Notes: a model not told the origin generated them from the letters alone. A DNA stretch of 64,000 bases from Athalassotoga saccharophila (GCF_009936215.1 NZ_AP019551.1:1016708-1080707); one strand, 5' to 3'; shown: positions 17,221-25,987, counted from the first letter of the stretch. Program-made: numbers and translations.

Positions 17221-18200
17221 TTAATAACTATTTGAGTCCATTCGTTTATCCATTTTGAAAGAGAAGTTTTTATCTCTTCCATAGGTATATTAACAGTCTT
17301 TGTTATAACTGGGGCATGATCTATGAATACCTGAGGAAGAGATACATCCGTTACAGGATACATCCATTGGTTAAGGGGAACTGCGCTTTGAAAATCTTTG
17401 GAGAGCACAAAATCAATGAATTTTTGTGCAAGAGAGAGGTGCTTTGTGCCTTTCACTATTCCGGCATATTCTACCATGACATATGCTTCATCATTTGGAA
17501 TGATAACTCCTATATCAGATCCGTTGTAATAATAGTAATTGTAAGCCTCGTCAGTTGCAAAACTCACCATCATTTTGGCCTCTCCATTTTCGATCATCTG
17601 AAATGCCGTGTCCCATCCACTCGTTATAGTTTTTACAGTTGGCATAAGTTTTTGCCAGTAATCCTGCCATTTATCACCATATATCGCTATTGTCCATAGC
17701 AAAAAGTCAAGGCCCGTTGTAGAAGTTCTTGGATCCTCTATCACGAGCGTATGTGCGTATTGTGGATTCAAAAGGTCATCAAAGGTTTTTGGGGGATCCT
17801 TAAGACTTTTACTGTAATCTATCGCGAGAGCACCGTAATCGAAGGGAATTACCCTGTAGAGTGGATCTATCAAAAATGATTTGTTCACGACACTTGCGAT
17901 ATCAGTTGGCTTGTAAGAAATGAGGAGATTTTGATCGATCACTTGCGGAATCTGGCTTTGAGATAGACCAATGACAACGTCTGCTTGCGGATTCGACTTC
18001 TCAAGGATCAATCTGGCCACAAGGTTTCCACTGCTCATCGATACAAAGTTGATTTTGCAATCATACATCTTCTCGAAGATAGGCTTTATTTCATTTCCTA
18101 TCCCCGATACGAAACTGCTGTAGGTGTAAACAGTCAGAGTTTCCGAAAATCCAGCAATTGCCATCAAAATTACTATGGCAAAGATCGCGACTTTCTTCAT
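17217..18200 (-). CDS. thiB: Thiamine-binding periplasmic protein
   Basis: 327 residues with a signal peptide (MKKVAIFAIVILMAIAGFSE). The mature start LTVYTYSSFVSGIGNEIKP matches the ThiB/iron-binding SBP class. Family segments PFDYGALAIDYSKSLKDPP and DPRTSTTGLDFLLW are typical of ThiB, and NQWMYPVTD near the C terminus also fits. It is the first gene behind the TPP riboswitch. The ATG at 18200 has GGAGGTGA upstream; another ATG 4 bases earlier is in a different frame. Confidence 0.92.
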   Translation of the reverse strand: MKKVAIFAIVILMAIAGFSETLTVYTYSSFVSGIGNEIKPIFEKMYDCKINFVSMSSGNLVARLILEKSNPQADVVIGLSQSQIPQVIDQNLLISYKPTDIASVVNKSFLIDPLYRVIPFDYGALAIDYSKSLKDPPKTFDDLLNPQYAHTLVIEDPRTSTTGLDFLLWTIAIYGDKWQDYWQKLMPTVKTITSGWDTAFQMIENGEAKMMVSFATDEAYNYYYYNGSDIGVIIPNDEAYVMVEYAGIVKGTKHLSLAQKFIDFVLSKDFQSAVPLNQWMYPVTDVSLPQVFIDHAPVITKTVNIPMEEIKTSLSKWINEWTQIVIK

Positions 18201-18223
18201 TCATTATCACCTCCAAAAAATTA

Positions 18224-18247
18224 AGACCGTCCCAAACGGAGACGGCC
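18224..18247 (-). terminator. Terminator of the TPP riboswitch expression platform
   Basis: Minus strand: GGCCGTC/GACGGTC stem (one G-U pair) with a 10-base loop, followed by TTAATTTTTT, 10-20 bases before the thiB ribosome-binding site. It is the likely off-state terminator. Confidence 0.8.
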
Positions 18248-18261
18248 AGTTTATCCTTATT

Positions 18262-18341
18262 TCCCTTCGCCAGCATTACCTGGATCAGGTTCAAAGGGTC
18301 GAGACTTTAAGCCTCCTCTCAGCCAGTTCACTGGCTCCCCG
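18262..18341 (-). ncRNA. TPP riboswitch (THI element)
   Basis: Minus strand. The 5' part reads GGGGAGCC, then the conserved pyrimidine-binding CTGAGAGG. The 3' part contains ACCCTTTGAACCTGATC and GGTAATGCTGGCGAAGGGA, the diagnostic THI-box segments for pyrophosphate binding. All core elements are intact. A terminator follows, so high TPP should stop transcription before thiB-thiP. Confidence 0.96.
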
Positions 18342-18351
18342 TTACGTATCT

Positions 18352-18381
18352 ATTATACCAGATTTCCCTCATTTATAACAA
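18352..18381 (-). promoter_or_regulatory. Promoter of the TPP riboswitch - thiBP transcript
   Basis: Minus strand: TTGTTA (18376-18381), 18-base spacer, TATAAT (18352-18357) preceded by TGG (extended -10). Transcription would start just ahead of the aptamer. Confidence 0.75.
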
Positions 18382-18507
18382 ATTCGTGTGTATAATGAAT
18401 CTATTCACCTCTCGTTCTTCACTTTTTTACTCGTCATTTGTGCCATCCTGCCGGGACAAATATTCGAAATTTGAAACTGACTTAGTATAATTGTTTGAGG
18501 TGAAAAA

Positions 18508-19056
18508 ATGAAGGAGAATATTTTTTATGGAAATCTTGTCAGATTAAGGGAGTATCACAAGGATGATCTTCCGATTGTTTGGCAATACGTTAACGACTGG
18601 GAGGTAAAAAAATACCTTGCTCCCGATGTCCCCTTGCCATGGAAATTCGAAGAGGAAGAAAAATGGTACGAAGAATTATCCTCAAGGAATCCTTCACATT
18701 ACAGTTTTGCAATAGAAAGGATATCAGACGGTCAGTACATCGGTGGGTGCGGTATAAACGAACTTGATTGGAAAAACAGTGTTGCCACTGTTGGAATTTT
18801 TTTGGGCAAACCTTTCCTTTCTCAAGGATATGGTACAGACGCAATGGAAATACTTGTGAACTTCATATTTTCGGAGATGAATATTCACAAGATAATACTT
18901 CACGTTTTTGCCTTTAACGATCGTGCGATAAAGTCCTACAAAAAGGTAGGATTCAAAATCGAAGGCACTCTTAGATCTCAAATCTTCAGGGATGGGAAAT
19001 ACCACGATGAAATAATAATGGGTATTTTAAAAGAAGAATGGAGGATGAATTCATGA
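18508..19056 (+). CDS. GNAT N-acetyltransferase (RimJ/RimL type)
   Basis: 182 residues with the acetyl-CoA fold. The N-terminal LVRLREYHKDDLPIVWQYVN is typical of the RimJ/RimL/SpeG group. The pyrophosphate-binding motif is FLGKPFLSQGYGTDAME, followed by FNDRAIKSYKKVGFKIEGTL. GAGGTG lies 7 bases before the ATG and TATAAT (18488-18493) may be the -10 element. The substrate (ribosomal protein N terminus, antibiotic, polyamine) is not predictable. It overlaps ridA by 4 bases. Confidence 0.88.
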   Translation: MKENIFYGNLVRLREYHKDDLPIVWQYVNDWEVKKYLAPDVPLPWKFEEEEKWYEELSSRNPSHYSFAIERISDGQYIGGCGINELDWKNSVATVGIFLGKPFLSQGYGTDAMEILVNFIFSEMNIHKIILHVFAFNDRAIKSYKKVGFKIEGTLRSQIFRDGKYHDEIIMGILKEEWRMNS

Positions 19057-19430
19057 GGTACATATCCACGGAACGTGCACCAAAGGCGATAGGACCTTAC
19101 TCTCAAGCAGTTGTTGCTGACAATTTTATTTTTGTTTCTGGCCAACTTCCGATAGATCCGGAAAATGGAAAACTTGTGGAGGGCGAAATCGAGGAGAAAA
19201 CAATTCGAATCTTTGAAAACATCAAAGCAATCCTTGAAACTGCCGGATCGAATTTGGAATCAGTTGTGAAGGTTACCGTTTTTGTAAAAGACATGGGGAA
19301 TTTCAGCCGTGTAAATGCTGTATACGAGAAGTACTTCTCAAATTCAAAACCTGCGAGGTCATTTGTGGAAGTTTCAAATCTTCCAAGAAATGCAGATATA
19401 GAGATAGAACTCATAGGCGTATTGAAATGA
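19053..19430 (+). CDS. ridA: RidA-type enamine/imine deaminase
   Basis: 125 residues of the YjgF/RidA family, a homotrimer that hydrolyses reactive 2-aminoacrylate formed by PLP enzymes. APKAIGPYSQAV, FVSGQLPIDPENG and the C-terminal PARSFVEVSNLP, with the conserved arginine that binds the carboxylate, are all present. The start at 19053 gives an ATGA overlap with the upstream acetyltransferase stop, with GGAGG upstream, and is preferred over 19038. Confidence 0.95.
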   Translation: MRYISTERAPKAIGPYSQAVVADNFIFVSGQLPIDPENGKLVEGEIEEKTIRIFENIKAILETAGSNLESVVKVTVFVKDMGNFSRVNAVYEKYFSNSKPARSFVEVSNLPRNADIEIELIGVLK

Positions 19431-19607
19431 AATTTTTCAAATGTAGCGTGTGGCGGGTGGTACGCTTCACCATGAATGACTATTCGGCTTTTAAAGTGAA
19501 TTCAGTATATTTAAAGGATATTCGAGATATCAAAAGATAAAGTCAATAAATCGCATAAATCGCCCGTTTTTTTCTGAATTTCGCCCTTAAATTCCTGAAA
19601 TCGTATT

Positions 19608-19635
19608 TTGAAATTTCAGAAATAAGTTGTATGAT
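19608..19635 (+). promoter_or_regulatory. Promoter of the lacI-type regulator and sugar operon
   Basis: TTGAAA (19608-19613), 16-base spacer, TATGAT (19630-19635). The predicted operator starts 6 bases after the -10, so a bound repressor would block initiation. The longer in-frame extension of the regulator upstream of 19675 would run through this promoter and is therefore not coding. Confidence 0.62.
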
Positions 19636-19641
19636 TTTGTG

Positions 19642-19655
19642 TGGAATCGGTTCCA
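19642..19655 (+). promoter_or_regulatory. LacI-family operator 1
   Basis: TGGAATCGGTTCCA, a palindrome with a central CG, the usual shape of a LacI/GalR-family site. It overlaps the predicted transcription start of the regulator gene, pointing to autoregulation. A near copy lies at 20673-20686. Confidence 0.72.
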
Positions 19656-19674
19656 TAAAGAAGGTGAAGATAAA

Positions 19675-20694
19675 TTGAAAACGACGATAGATGATATTGC
19701 AAAAATGGCTGGAGTATCTAAATCAACCGTATCACGTGCACTTAATGGTACCGGTTACATTTCAAAAGATAAAAAGAAAAAAATACTCGAACTCGTGAAA
19801 CTCCACAACTATGTTCCGGATTCGAAAGCCGTAAATCTGAGCAAGAAAAAAACTATGACAATCGGACTTGTCTTGCCTTCGGTAACTGGCCCTTTTTATG
19901 GAGAGGTAATCCAGGGAGTCGAAGAGGTGCTAAGCGAGAACAAATATTTCACACTTTTTATGACTTTCGAATCGAATTCTCCAGAAAAAAACCGCGAAAG
20001 ATATTTATCTCTCATGAGTTCTGGAAGGATCGATGGAATAATAATTTTTGATCCACAGGTAGACAGTCAGACCGTTGAAAAAGTTACAAAATTTGAAATT
20101 CCTGTGGTATATCTTGGAGAAGATGTCCATGGATCGGATGTAATTTTAGTTGATAATTTTAGCGGCGCATATTCGATGACAGAACATTTGATAAAGATCC
20201 ACAAACACGAAAGAATCGCATTTATAACCGGGCCTGCGAAAAGTTTCGACAGCGTCGAAAGGCTTCGCGGATACAAATTTGCCCTTGAAAATAATGACAT
20301 TGAATTCGATCCAAGTCTTGTGTGCCGTGGAGATTTTACAAAAGAAAGTGGTAAAAATGCAGTCGAGAATTGCCTCAAAAACGGTGCGACGGCCATTTTT
20401 GCCGCCAACGATGAAATGGCCCTCGGAGTCATAGAAGAATTAGAAAGAAAAAGAATAAAGGTTGGGAAAGAAATCGCCGTCGTTGGTTTTGACGATACAT
20501 TCTGGTCAAGGTACATTCAACCACCTTTGACGACAGTACATCAACCCATGCACAGTATCGGAAAAATGGCGGCAAAGACGATTCTCGACAGGATAAATTC
20601 AAAAGATCTCGTTAAATCTCCCATGAGAATTGTTTTGAGCACAAGGCTGATCGTGAGAAATTCATGTGGTTGTGAAACCGATTCCACAAATTGA
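19675..20694 (+). CDS. LacI-family transcriptional regulator of the sugar operon
   Basis: About 339 residues. The N-terminal helix-turn-helix plus hinge reads TIDDIAKMAGVSKSTVSRAL; the periplasmic-binding-like sensor domain follows (TIGLVLPSVTGPFYGEVIQG). TTG start at 19675 with GGTGA 7 bases upstream; the longer frame crosses the promoter and operator. The C terminus has an unusual Cys-Gly-Cys pair (NSCGCETD). It probably represses itself and the ABC transporter/glucan-degrading genes that follow and is released by an oligosaccharide. Operator-like sites lie before its start and inside its last codons. Confidence 0.93.
   Translation: MKTTIDDIAKMAGVSKSTVSRALNGTGYISKDKKKKILELVKLHNYVPDSKAVNLSKKKTMTIGLVLPSVTGPFYGEVIQGVEEVLSENKYFTLFMTFESNSPEKNRERYLSLMSSGRIDGIIIFDPQVDSQTVEKVTKFEIPVVYLGEDVHGSDVILVDNFSGAYSMTEHLIKIHKHERIAFITGPAKSFDSVERLRGYKFALENNDIEFDPSLVCRGDFTKESGKNAVENCLKNGATAIFAANDEMALGVIEELERKRIKVGKEIAVVGFDDTFWSRYIQPPLTTVHQPMHSIGKMAAKTILDRINSKDLVKSPMRIVLSTRLIVRNSCGCETDSTN
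20673..20686 (+). promoter_or_regulatory. LacI-family operator 2, inside the end of the regulator gene
   Basis: TGAAACCGATTCCA reads as TGGAATCGGTTTCA on the minus strand, one base different from operator 1. It lies in the last codons of the regulator and 22 bases before the first transporter gene, so it could act as a second operator or a transcription roadblock. Confidence 0.65.
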
Positions 20695-20708
20695 AAGGAG
20701 GAAGTTTT

Positions 20709-22409
20709 ATGAAGAAGGGTTTGACACTTTTGATTTTTTCGATCATTTTGATCGGTGCCGTAAGTTTTGGATTGGCACAATCTACAACACAGGGCCCTGC
20801 GATCGTTAACTGGGGAAATGTCAAATACGGGGGTACCTTAAATGTGGTTATGCCATGGGGACAATTGACAAATAGCGTCAATCCATTTTTGCCTACTTCT
20901 CAGACTTTGCAGATGCAAAACATGATTTATGAAAGTCTTTTCTATGTCAACAGTTTGACTGGCCAACTTACACCCATGCTCGGAACATCTTACAAATGGT
21001 CAGACGATAACCTAACCCTTACAGTTACAGTTAGAAAGGGAGTCAAGTGGTCTGACGGTACGCCATTTACAGCCAATGATGTTGCTTTCACGTTTAACCT
21101 GATCAAAAAATATCCGGCACTCGATTTGGGATCATTGTGGGCCAAAGACAATTACCTTCAAAGCGTTGTTGCAAGCGGTGATAACGTGATCTTCACCTTC
21201 TCGAAGCCAAATACGCCTTTACTTTACGCATTGCTTGGACAACTCATAGTTCCAGAACATATATGGTCAAAGTTATCAGATCCTGCGACATATCCAAATC
21301 AGAATCCAGTTGGAACTGGTCCGTTCTTGCTTGATTCTTTCAATCCAACGACCAACACTATAACGCTTGTAAAAAATCCAAATTACTGGATGGTAGGAAG
21401 ACCTTATATAGACAAAATAGTCGTGAGATCAGTTGAGTCCAATACTACGGTAATGCTTGAATTGCTAAAAGGCACGGCGGACTGGAGTTATGTCTATATT
21501 CCTGACGTTCAAAAGACATGGGTGGGCAAAAATCCGGCCGTTAACAAGATATGGTGGCCGATGAATAGCACGTTGATACTTTATCTGAACACGAGAAAGT
21601 ATCCTTTCGATAATCCAGTCTTCAGACAGGCAATATCGATGGCAATAGACAGATCAGCGGCAGAAGAAAAGGCCTATTTCAACGCTGGAGGTCCTTCAAG
21701 CGCCATCGGAATACTTCCGGCCCAGCAGTCCGAATGGCTCGATCCGACTTTGACAGAATTGAATGTTTCTCTTGCGCAGTACAATCCAAAAGCGGCACAG
21801 GAATTACTCGCATCGATAGGATTTAAGAAAAACGCAGATGGTAATCTCGTTGGTCCTGATGGAAAAGTCCTTCCAACTTACAAATTACCTGTCGTTGCGG
21901 GATGGACTGATTATCTAACTATTTCTCAGATAATATCCCAAAACCTTAAAGAACTCGGCATAAACACGATAATAGATCAGGAATCATTCGGATCATGGTG
22001 GTCAACAATAACAAAGGGAATGTACGACATGGCCTTTGCGTGGGCAACGGGAAGCGGTCCGACTCCTTACTTCTATTTTAACCAGGAACTCAATCCATCA
22101 TTTACAGCGCCAGTTGGACAAACATCATCTTCTAACTGGTCTGGATATACCAATCCTCTGATAACGGCCGCATTGAATACCTATTCGCAAACAAGCGATA
22201 TGCGCCTTCAGAAGCAGGCCATGTACACCATAGAGAGGATCTTTGTACAGGATATGCCATTTGTTCCTGTCGTTTACGGAACAGAATTTGATGTCTTTAG
22301 CGAAAATAATTTCACCGGATGGCCTTCCGAGTCTCATCCTTACGCGACCGGTGCAGGTATAGGATCGGCTGAAGGCGAAATGATCGCTTTGAACGTGCAT
22401 TTGAAATGA
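20709..22409 (+). CDS. Family 5 solute-binding protein (peptide/oligosaccharide type)
   Basis: About 566 residues with a signal peptide (KKGLTLLIFSIILIGAVSFG). The body is SBP_bac_5: YGGTLNVVMPWG, the family motif VRKGVKWSDGTPFTANDVAFTF and NPVGTGPFLLD. In Thermotogota this class often binds oligosaccharides rather than peptides. No matching DppB/C permeases adjoin it; the permeases downstream belong to the family 1 system. It is the first gene after the regulator, so it is an orphan receptor sharing that control. The ATG at 20709 has AAAGGAGG upstream. Confidence 0.93.
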   Translation: MKKGLTLLIFSIILIGAVSFGLAQSTTQGPAIVNWGNVKYGGTLNVVMPWGQLTNSVNPFLPTSQTLQMQNMIYESLFYVNSLTGQLTPMLGTSYKWSDDNLTLTVTVRKGVKWSDGTPFTANDVAFTFNLIKKYPALDLGSLWAKDNYLQSVVASGDNVIFTFSKPNTPLLYALLGQLIVPEHIWSKLSDPATYPNQNPVGTGPFLLDSFNPTTNTITLVKNPNYWMVGRPYIDKIVVRSVESNTTVMLELLKGTADWSYVYIPDVQKTWVGKNPAVNKIWWPMNSTLILYLNTRKYPFDNPVFRQAISMAIDRSAAEEKAYFNAGGPSSAIGILPAQQSEWLDPTLTELNVSLAQYNPKAAQELLASIGFKKNADGNLVGPDGKVLPTYKLPVVAGWTDYLTISQIISQNLKELGINTIIDQESFGSWWSTITKGMYDMAFAWATGSGPTPYFYFNQELNPSFTAPVGQTSSSNWSGYTNPLITAALNTYSQTSDMRLQKQAMYTIERIFVQDMPFVPVVYGTEFDVFSENNFTGWPSESHPYATGAGIGSAEGEMIALNVHLK

Positions 22410-22414
22410 ATTGG

Positions 22415-22436
22415 GGCAGGGTCTATCCTGCCTTTT
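22415..22436 (+). terminator. Short hairpin with T tract between two solute-binding-protein genes
   Basis: GGCAGG/CCTGCC with a 6-base loop followed by TTTT. Likely a partial terminator or mRNA end that makes the first binding-protein gene more abundant than the rest of the operon. Confidence 0.6.
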
Positions 22437-22456
22437 CTCGATGGGAGGAATGATTT

Positions 22457-23713
22457 ATGAAAAAGTATCTTTTCGTTTTTTCTATGATTTTGATCTTAAT
22501 CGTTGGATCGGCGATGGCAGTCACCATAACTATTGCACCACCAGATGCGCAATCTTTTAACTACCTTCAAAGTGTGATCCCGATCTTCCAAAAACAAAAT
22601 CCGGACATAACCGTTCAGGTAGTGGCCCAACCAAGTGGCGGTCAGATAGCGGCACTTGTCGCGGCAGGCAATGCTCCGAATATATTCATAGGGCCGGTTT
22701 CGATGAATTACGTTCAAAATGGCCTTCTGCTCGATTTTACCAAAATGCCGGGATACGATAAGATAGCTTCTGAACTCATAACCGGTATTTTCCCTTACAA
22801 TGGTGGAGTTTACAACATACCTTGGATGGTAACGACACAGGTGATGTTTTACAACAAAACGATCTTTAAACTTGCAGGACTTAACCCGGATAATCCGCCA
22901 AAGACCTTTGCCGAATACCTTTACGATGCAAAGAAGATAAGTGAACTCCCGCCCGGTCCTTACGGAAAATACTACGGTCAATTTTTCTGGAATGAGATGC
23001 TTCAATATTCTTGGTATTGGGGTATGTTAGAACAGATATACTACAACTTCAACGATGCAAAATATCCTCATTTGATAGGTGAATATGGTCTTTCACTTGA
23101 ATTTACAAATCCCGATGCACATTTCGTAGATTTCTTGAAATTCTGCAAGGAGGCCCAACAATACAGTCCATCAGGCATGCAGCAGGCTTCTATTTTTGGA
23201 AGAAACGTTGGAATGTGGCTTCAATTCGCCTATGGGTGGACCTTTAACCTTCAAAATTCAACGGGAGGTCCTATGGTTTACGGTAAAGATTATGGCCTTG
23301 CTCCGATACCCACAAATTCGGATTCTGCAACGGCCATTCACTGGTCTACCCTTGCTCAAAGACCTTTGATAGTTTTCAAATCAACGCCACAAAAGGATTT
23401 AGGGGCATGGAAGTTCATCCAATTCTTAATGGAACCACAAAATGAACTTCAAGCGTGCGAAGAGATAGGATGGCTGCCGTCCGTCAAAGAGAACGCAAAT
23501 AATCCATTCTTCATGAAACCGGATGTGAAACCTTACGTTGATCAACTTGCTCATGTTATCGTTACGAACCCATTTGAGCAAAACTCCGGAGTTACCCAAG
23601 CCGTTTTAAACGCATGGGGTCAATACGTTGTCAACAATTCAATTCCAACGGCCGAGCAGGCTCTCCAGATAGCAGCAAAAAATGCCCAGGCCGCTTTGAG
23701 TTCGGGATTATGA
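22457..23713 (+). CDS. Family 1 sugar-binding protein of ABC importer
   Basis: 418 residues with a signal peptide (KKYLFVFSMILILIVGSAMA). SBP_bac_1 features: IPIFQKQNPDITVQV, YNIPWMVTTQVMFYNKTIF, and a C-terminal AWKFIQFLMEPQNE. It should deliver an oligosaccharide to the two permeases that follow 4 bases later. GGGAGGAATG precedes the ATG. Confidence 0.94.
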   Translation: MKKYLFVFSMILILIVGSAMAVTITIAPPDAQSFNYLQSVIPIFQKQNPDITVQVVAQPSGGQIAALVAAGNAPNIFIGPVSMNYVQNGLLLDFTKMPGYDKIASELITGIFPYNGGVYNIPWMVTTQVMFYNKTIFKLAGLNPDNPPKTFAEYLYDAKKISELPPGPYGKYYGQFFWNEMLQYSWYWGMLEQIYYNFNDAKYPHLIGEYGLSLEFTNPDAHFVDFLKFCKEAQQYSPSGMQQASIFGRNVGMWLQFAYGWTFNLQNSTGGPMVYGKDYGLAPIPTNSDSATAIHWSTLAQRPLIVFKSTPQKDLGAWKFIQFLMEPQNELQACEEIGWLPSVKENANNPFFMKPDVKPYVDQLAHVIVTNPFEQNSGVTQAVLNAWGQYVVNNSIPTAEQALQIAAKNAQAALSSGL

Positions 23714-23717
23714 GGTC

Positions 23718-24620
23718 ATGAAGGATTTTCTAAGAACACTTAAAAGATCCAAATGGGGCTACATCTTTGTAGCCCCTTGGATCGTTGGTTTTTTGGTTTT
23801 TAGCGTCTATCCTTTATGGCTTGGAATAAAGATGACCTTTTTGAATTACAACCTTGTGGCGCCGCAGTCGATAAAGTTTGTTGGATTCCAAAACTGGATA
23901 AATGGATTTATAGATCCGCTTTTTTGGAAAAGCATTGTCAATATCCTTTACAATCAGGCGATATTCATAATTTTAACCTTCTTTGTCGCTTTACTTGTAG
24001 CCTATTTGCTCTTCAAAATTTCTAATGGGAATAAATTCTGGAATGCGTTTTTCAGAAGTGCTTATTTTGTACCGACTATAACCTCAGTTGTTGTTGTGAT
24101 GCTTGTGCTCGGAAATATAACCGCTCCCTATGGCCCCATTCAATCTTTGCTTGTTAAATGGCATATTTTAAGTCAGCCAATAGTGTGGAATTTAACGCCG
24201 ATACTCATAATGCCCGTTATAGCGGTCATAACCTCATGGATGTCCTTCGGAGTTCAGGCGATAATCTTGCTTGGCGGAATGGGTACAATACCGACCGAAT
24301 TCATAGAAGCGGCAAGAATAGACGGGGCAAGAGAAGGTACTATTTTCTGGAGAATAATCTTTCCGCTTTTAAGGCCACAGATAGTATTCATAATGGTCAT
24401 GAACGCGATAGGAGGGCTTCAGATGTTCACCCAAGTTTACGTGAATTTTGGTGTCACGGGAGGGCCGGATCAGGCCGGAATGACTCCTGTGCTTTACATA
24501 TATGACGAAGGGTTGAGTAAATTTCAGATGGGATATTCGTCAACACTCGGTTTTATTCTCAGCATTTTGATAATCATAGCAACGGTCATAACGCTTAAAG
24601 TTCTTCAGGAAAGAAATTAG
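23718..24620 (+). CDS. Sugar ABC transporter permease, MalF/UgpA type
   Basis: 300 residues, six membrane segments. N-terminal APWIVGFLVFSVYPLWLGIK is typical. The EAA loop that contacts the ATPase reads EAARIDGAREGTIFWRIIFP (about 195-214). It pairs with the next gene. A perfect 9-bp hairpin (23755-23776) lies inside its first codons. Confidence 0.95.
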   Translation: MKDFLRTLKRSKWGYIFVAPWIVGFLVFSVYPLWLGIKMTFLNYNLVAPQSIKFVGFQNWINGFIDPLFWKSIVNILYNQAIFIILTFFVALLVAYLLFKISNGNKFWNAFFRSAYFVPTITSVVVVMLVLGNITAPYGPIQSLLVKWHILSQPIVWNLTPILIMPVIAVITSWMSFGVQAIILLGGMGTIPTEFIEAARIDGAREGTIFWRIIFPLLRPQIVFIMVMNAIGGLQMFTQVYVNFGVTGGPDQAGMTPVLYIYDEGLSKFQMGYSSTLGFILSILIIIATVITLKVLQERN

Positions 24621-24628
24621 GTGATCAA

Positions 24629-25456
24629 ATGCTAAAGCAAGAAAGAAGAGAAAGAACAAGGGCATACATTCTCTTAAGTATAGGACTCATAATAACTCTT
24701 TATCCATTCGTTCTGATGGTTATGAGTTCATTCATGACTCCATCACAACTTTTGAACAATCCGTCGATGATAATTCCTATGCCATGGACGTGGTCTGGAT
24801 ACACCGGGCTTTTCAAAGATCTTGACGTTTTATTGCTTTTCAAAAATACCTTAATAATAGCCGGATCTGTAACTTTGCTTAACCTTTTCTTTGATTCTTT
24901 GGCCGCCTTTGCGCTTGCAAAGTTGAAGTTTCCTGGGAAAAATGCCCTTTTCGGTTTCATGCTCTTTACCTTGATGATTCCAGGTGTTCTCTTTTTCATA
25001 CCAACTTACACAATGCTCTACAACTGGGGATGGGTTAACCATTACAGGGCCCTTATAATTCCAAGTTTTGTTCAATTCTATAGCATATTCCTTATGAAAC
25101 AATTCATGGAACAAATTCCGGATGAGGTCATAGAGGCAGCCCGGATAGACGGTGCGAGTGATCCGGTTATATACGCAAGAATAATAATTCCCATGAGTGT
25201 GCCAGTTTTAGCGACGATCGCGATACTGACATTTATGGGCGCGTGGAATGACTTTTTCGGTCCTTTACTTTATTTAAGAAGTCCGAGCATGTGGACGGTT
25301 CAACTTGGTCTTCAGATGTTTTCAAGTTCGATCCCCGGCCAAAATATACAGGTGCTGTGGGCGGGTGAAGTTGTGATAACTTTGCCTATATTAATTGTCT
25401 TTTTGTTCCTTCAAAAATATTTCATCAGAGCCTTTACGAATGTCTCTTTCAAGTAG
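24629..25456 (+). CDS. Sugar ABC transporter permease, MalG/UgpE type
   Basis: 275 residues, six membrane segments, EAA loop EAARIDGASDPVIYARIIIP (about 168-187), and the C-terminal GAWNDFFGPLLYLRSPSMWT characteristic of MalG-like subunits. Starts 8 bases after its partner. No ATPase gene is in the operon, so a shared MsmK/MalK-type ATPase encoded elsewhere is expected. Confidence 0.95.
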   Translation: MLKQERRERTRAYILLSIGLIITLYPFVLMVMSSFMTPSQLLNNPSMIIPMPWTWSGYTGLFKDLDVLLLFKNTLIIAGSVTLLNLFFDSLAAFALAKLKFPGKNALFGFMLFTLMIPGVLFFIPTYTMLYNWGWVNHYRALIIPSFVQFYSIFLMKQFMEQIPDEVIEAARIDGASDPVIYARIIIPMSVPVLATIAILTFMGAWNDFFGPLLYLRSPSMWTVQLGLQMFSSSIPGQNIQVLWAGEVVITLPILIVFLFLQKYFIRAFTNVSFK

Positions 25457-25465
25457 GCGATCGAT

Positions 25466-25987
25466 TTGAAGAAAAAGATCATCCTTTACTCTGTCATTGC
25501 ATTGGTAGTTTTTGCGATCTTCTTTGCCGGATACGTTGCAGCGTGGATTCAAACGAAAGACTTTGCAGTTGAAAATTACAACAAGGCCGAAGAGGCTCTA
25601 AAGGCCGGAAAATATCTCGATGCTCTTAACGGTTACCAGATATTCGATGCCAAACTTCAAAAGTACGTAACTTATGTGGGTTTTACTCAGATTTCAACGA
25701 TGTTTGAAGACAACTCGATCTTTGGAATTCCGCCGGTTGTTGAAAAGGCCAGAAAAGAAGTTATGAAATTGATTGCCACCATGCCAACGAGCGATCTTGA
25801 GACTTACTTTCAAAACACCGTAAGAAATAGAAATCCGTACATACTTTACGTTCTGGCCGAATTAATACACAGAACATCGGATCAATCGAAGATAAGCATG
25901 TACGAGAATATCTTCTCTTTGGTTGGTGGAAAGACAAATGAAATAACGAAATATTACGATACATTACACAGGGAGGCAGGTCAATGA
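25466..25987 (+). CDS. Membrane-anchored protein of unknown function in sugar transport operon
   Basis: 173 residues: one N-terminal membrane anchor (about 5-27, IILYSVIALVVFAIFFAGYV), then a helical domain with a TPR-like stretch (YNKAEEALKAGKYLDALNGY, about 38-57). I do not recognise a family. TTG start with no clear ribosome-binding site; it probably depends on coupling to the upstream permease. It overlaps the phosphorylase by 4 bases, so its synthesis is tied to both transport and phosphorolysis. It may be an accessory to the importer. Confidence 0.75.
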   Translation: MKKKIILYSVIALVVFAIFFAGYVAAWIQTKDFAVENYNKAEEALKAGKYLDALNGYQIFDAKLQKYVTYVGFTQISTMFEDNSIFGIPPVVEKARKEVMKLIATMPTSDLETYFQNTVRNRNPYILYVLAELIHRTSDQSKISMYENIFSLVGGKTNEITKYYDTLHREAGQ

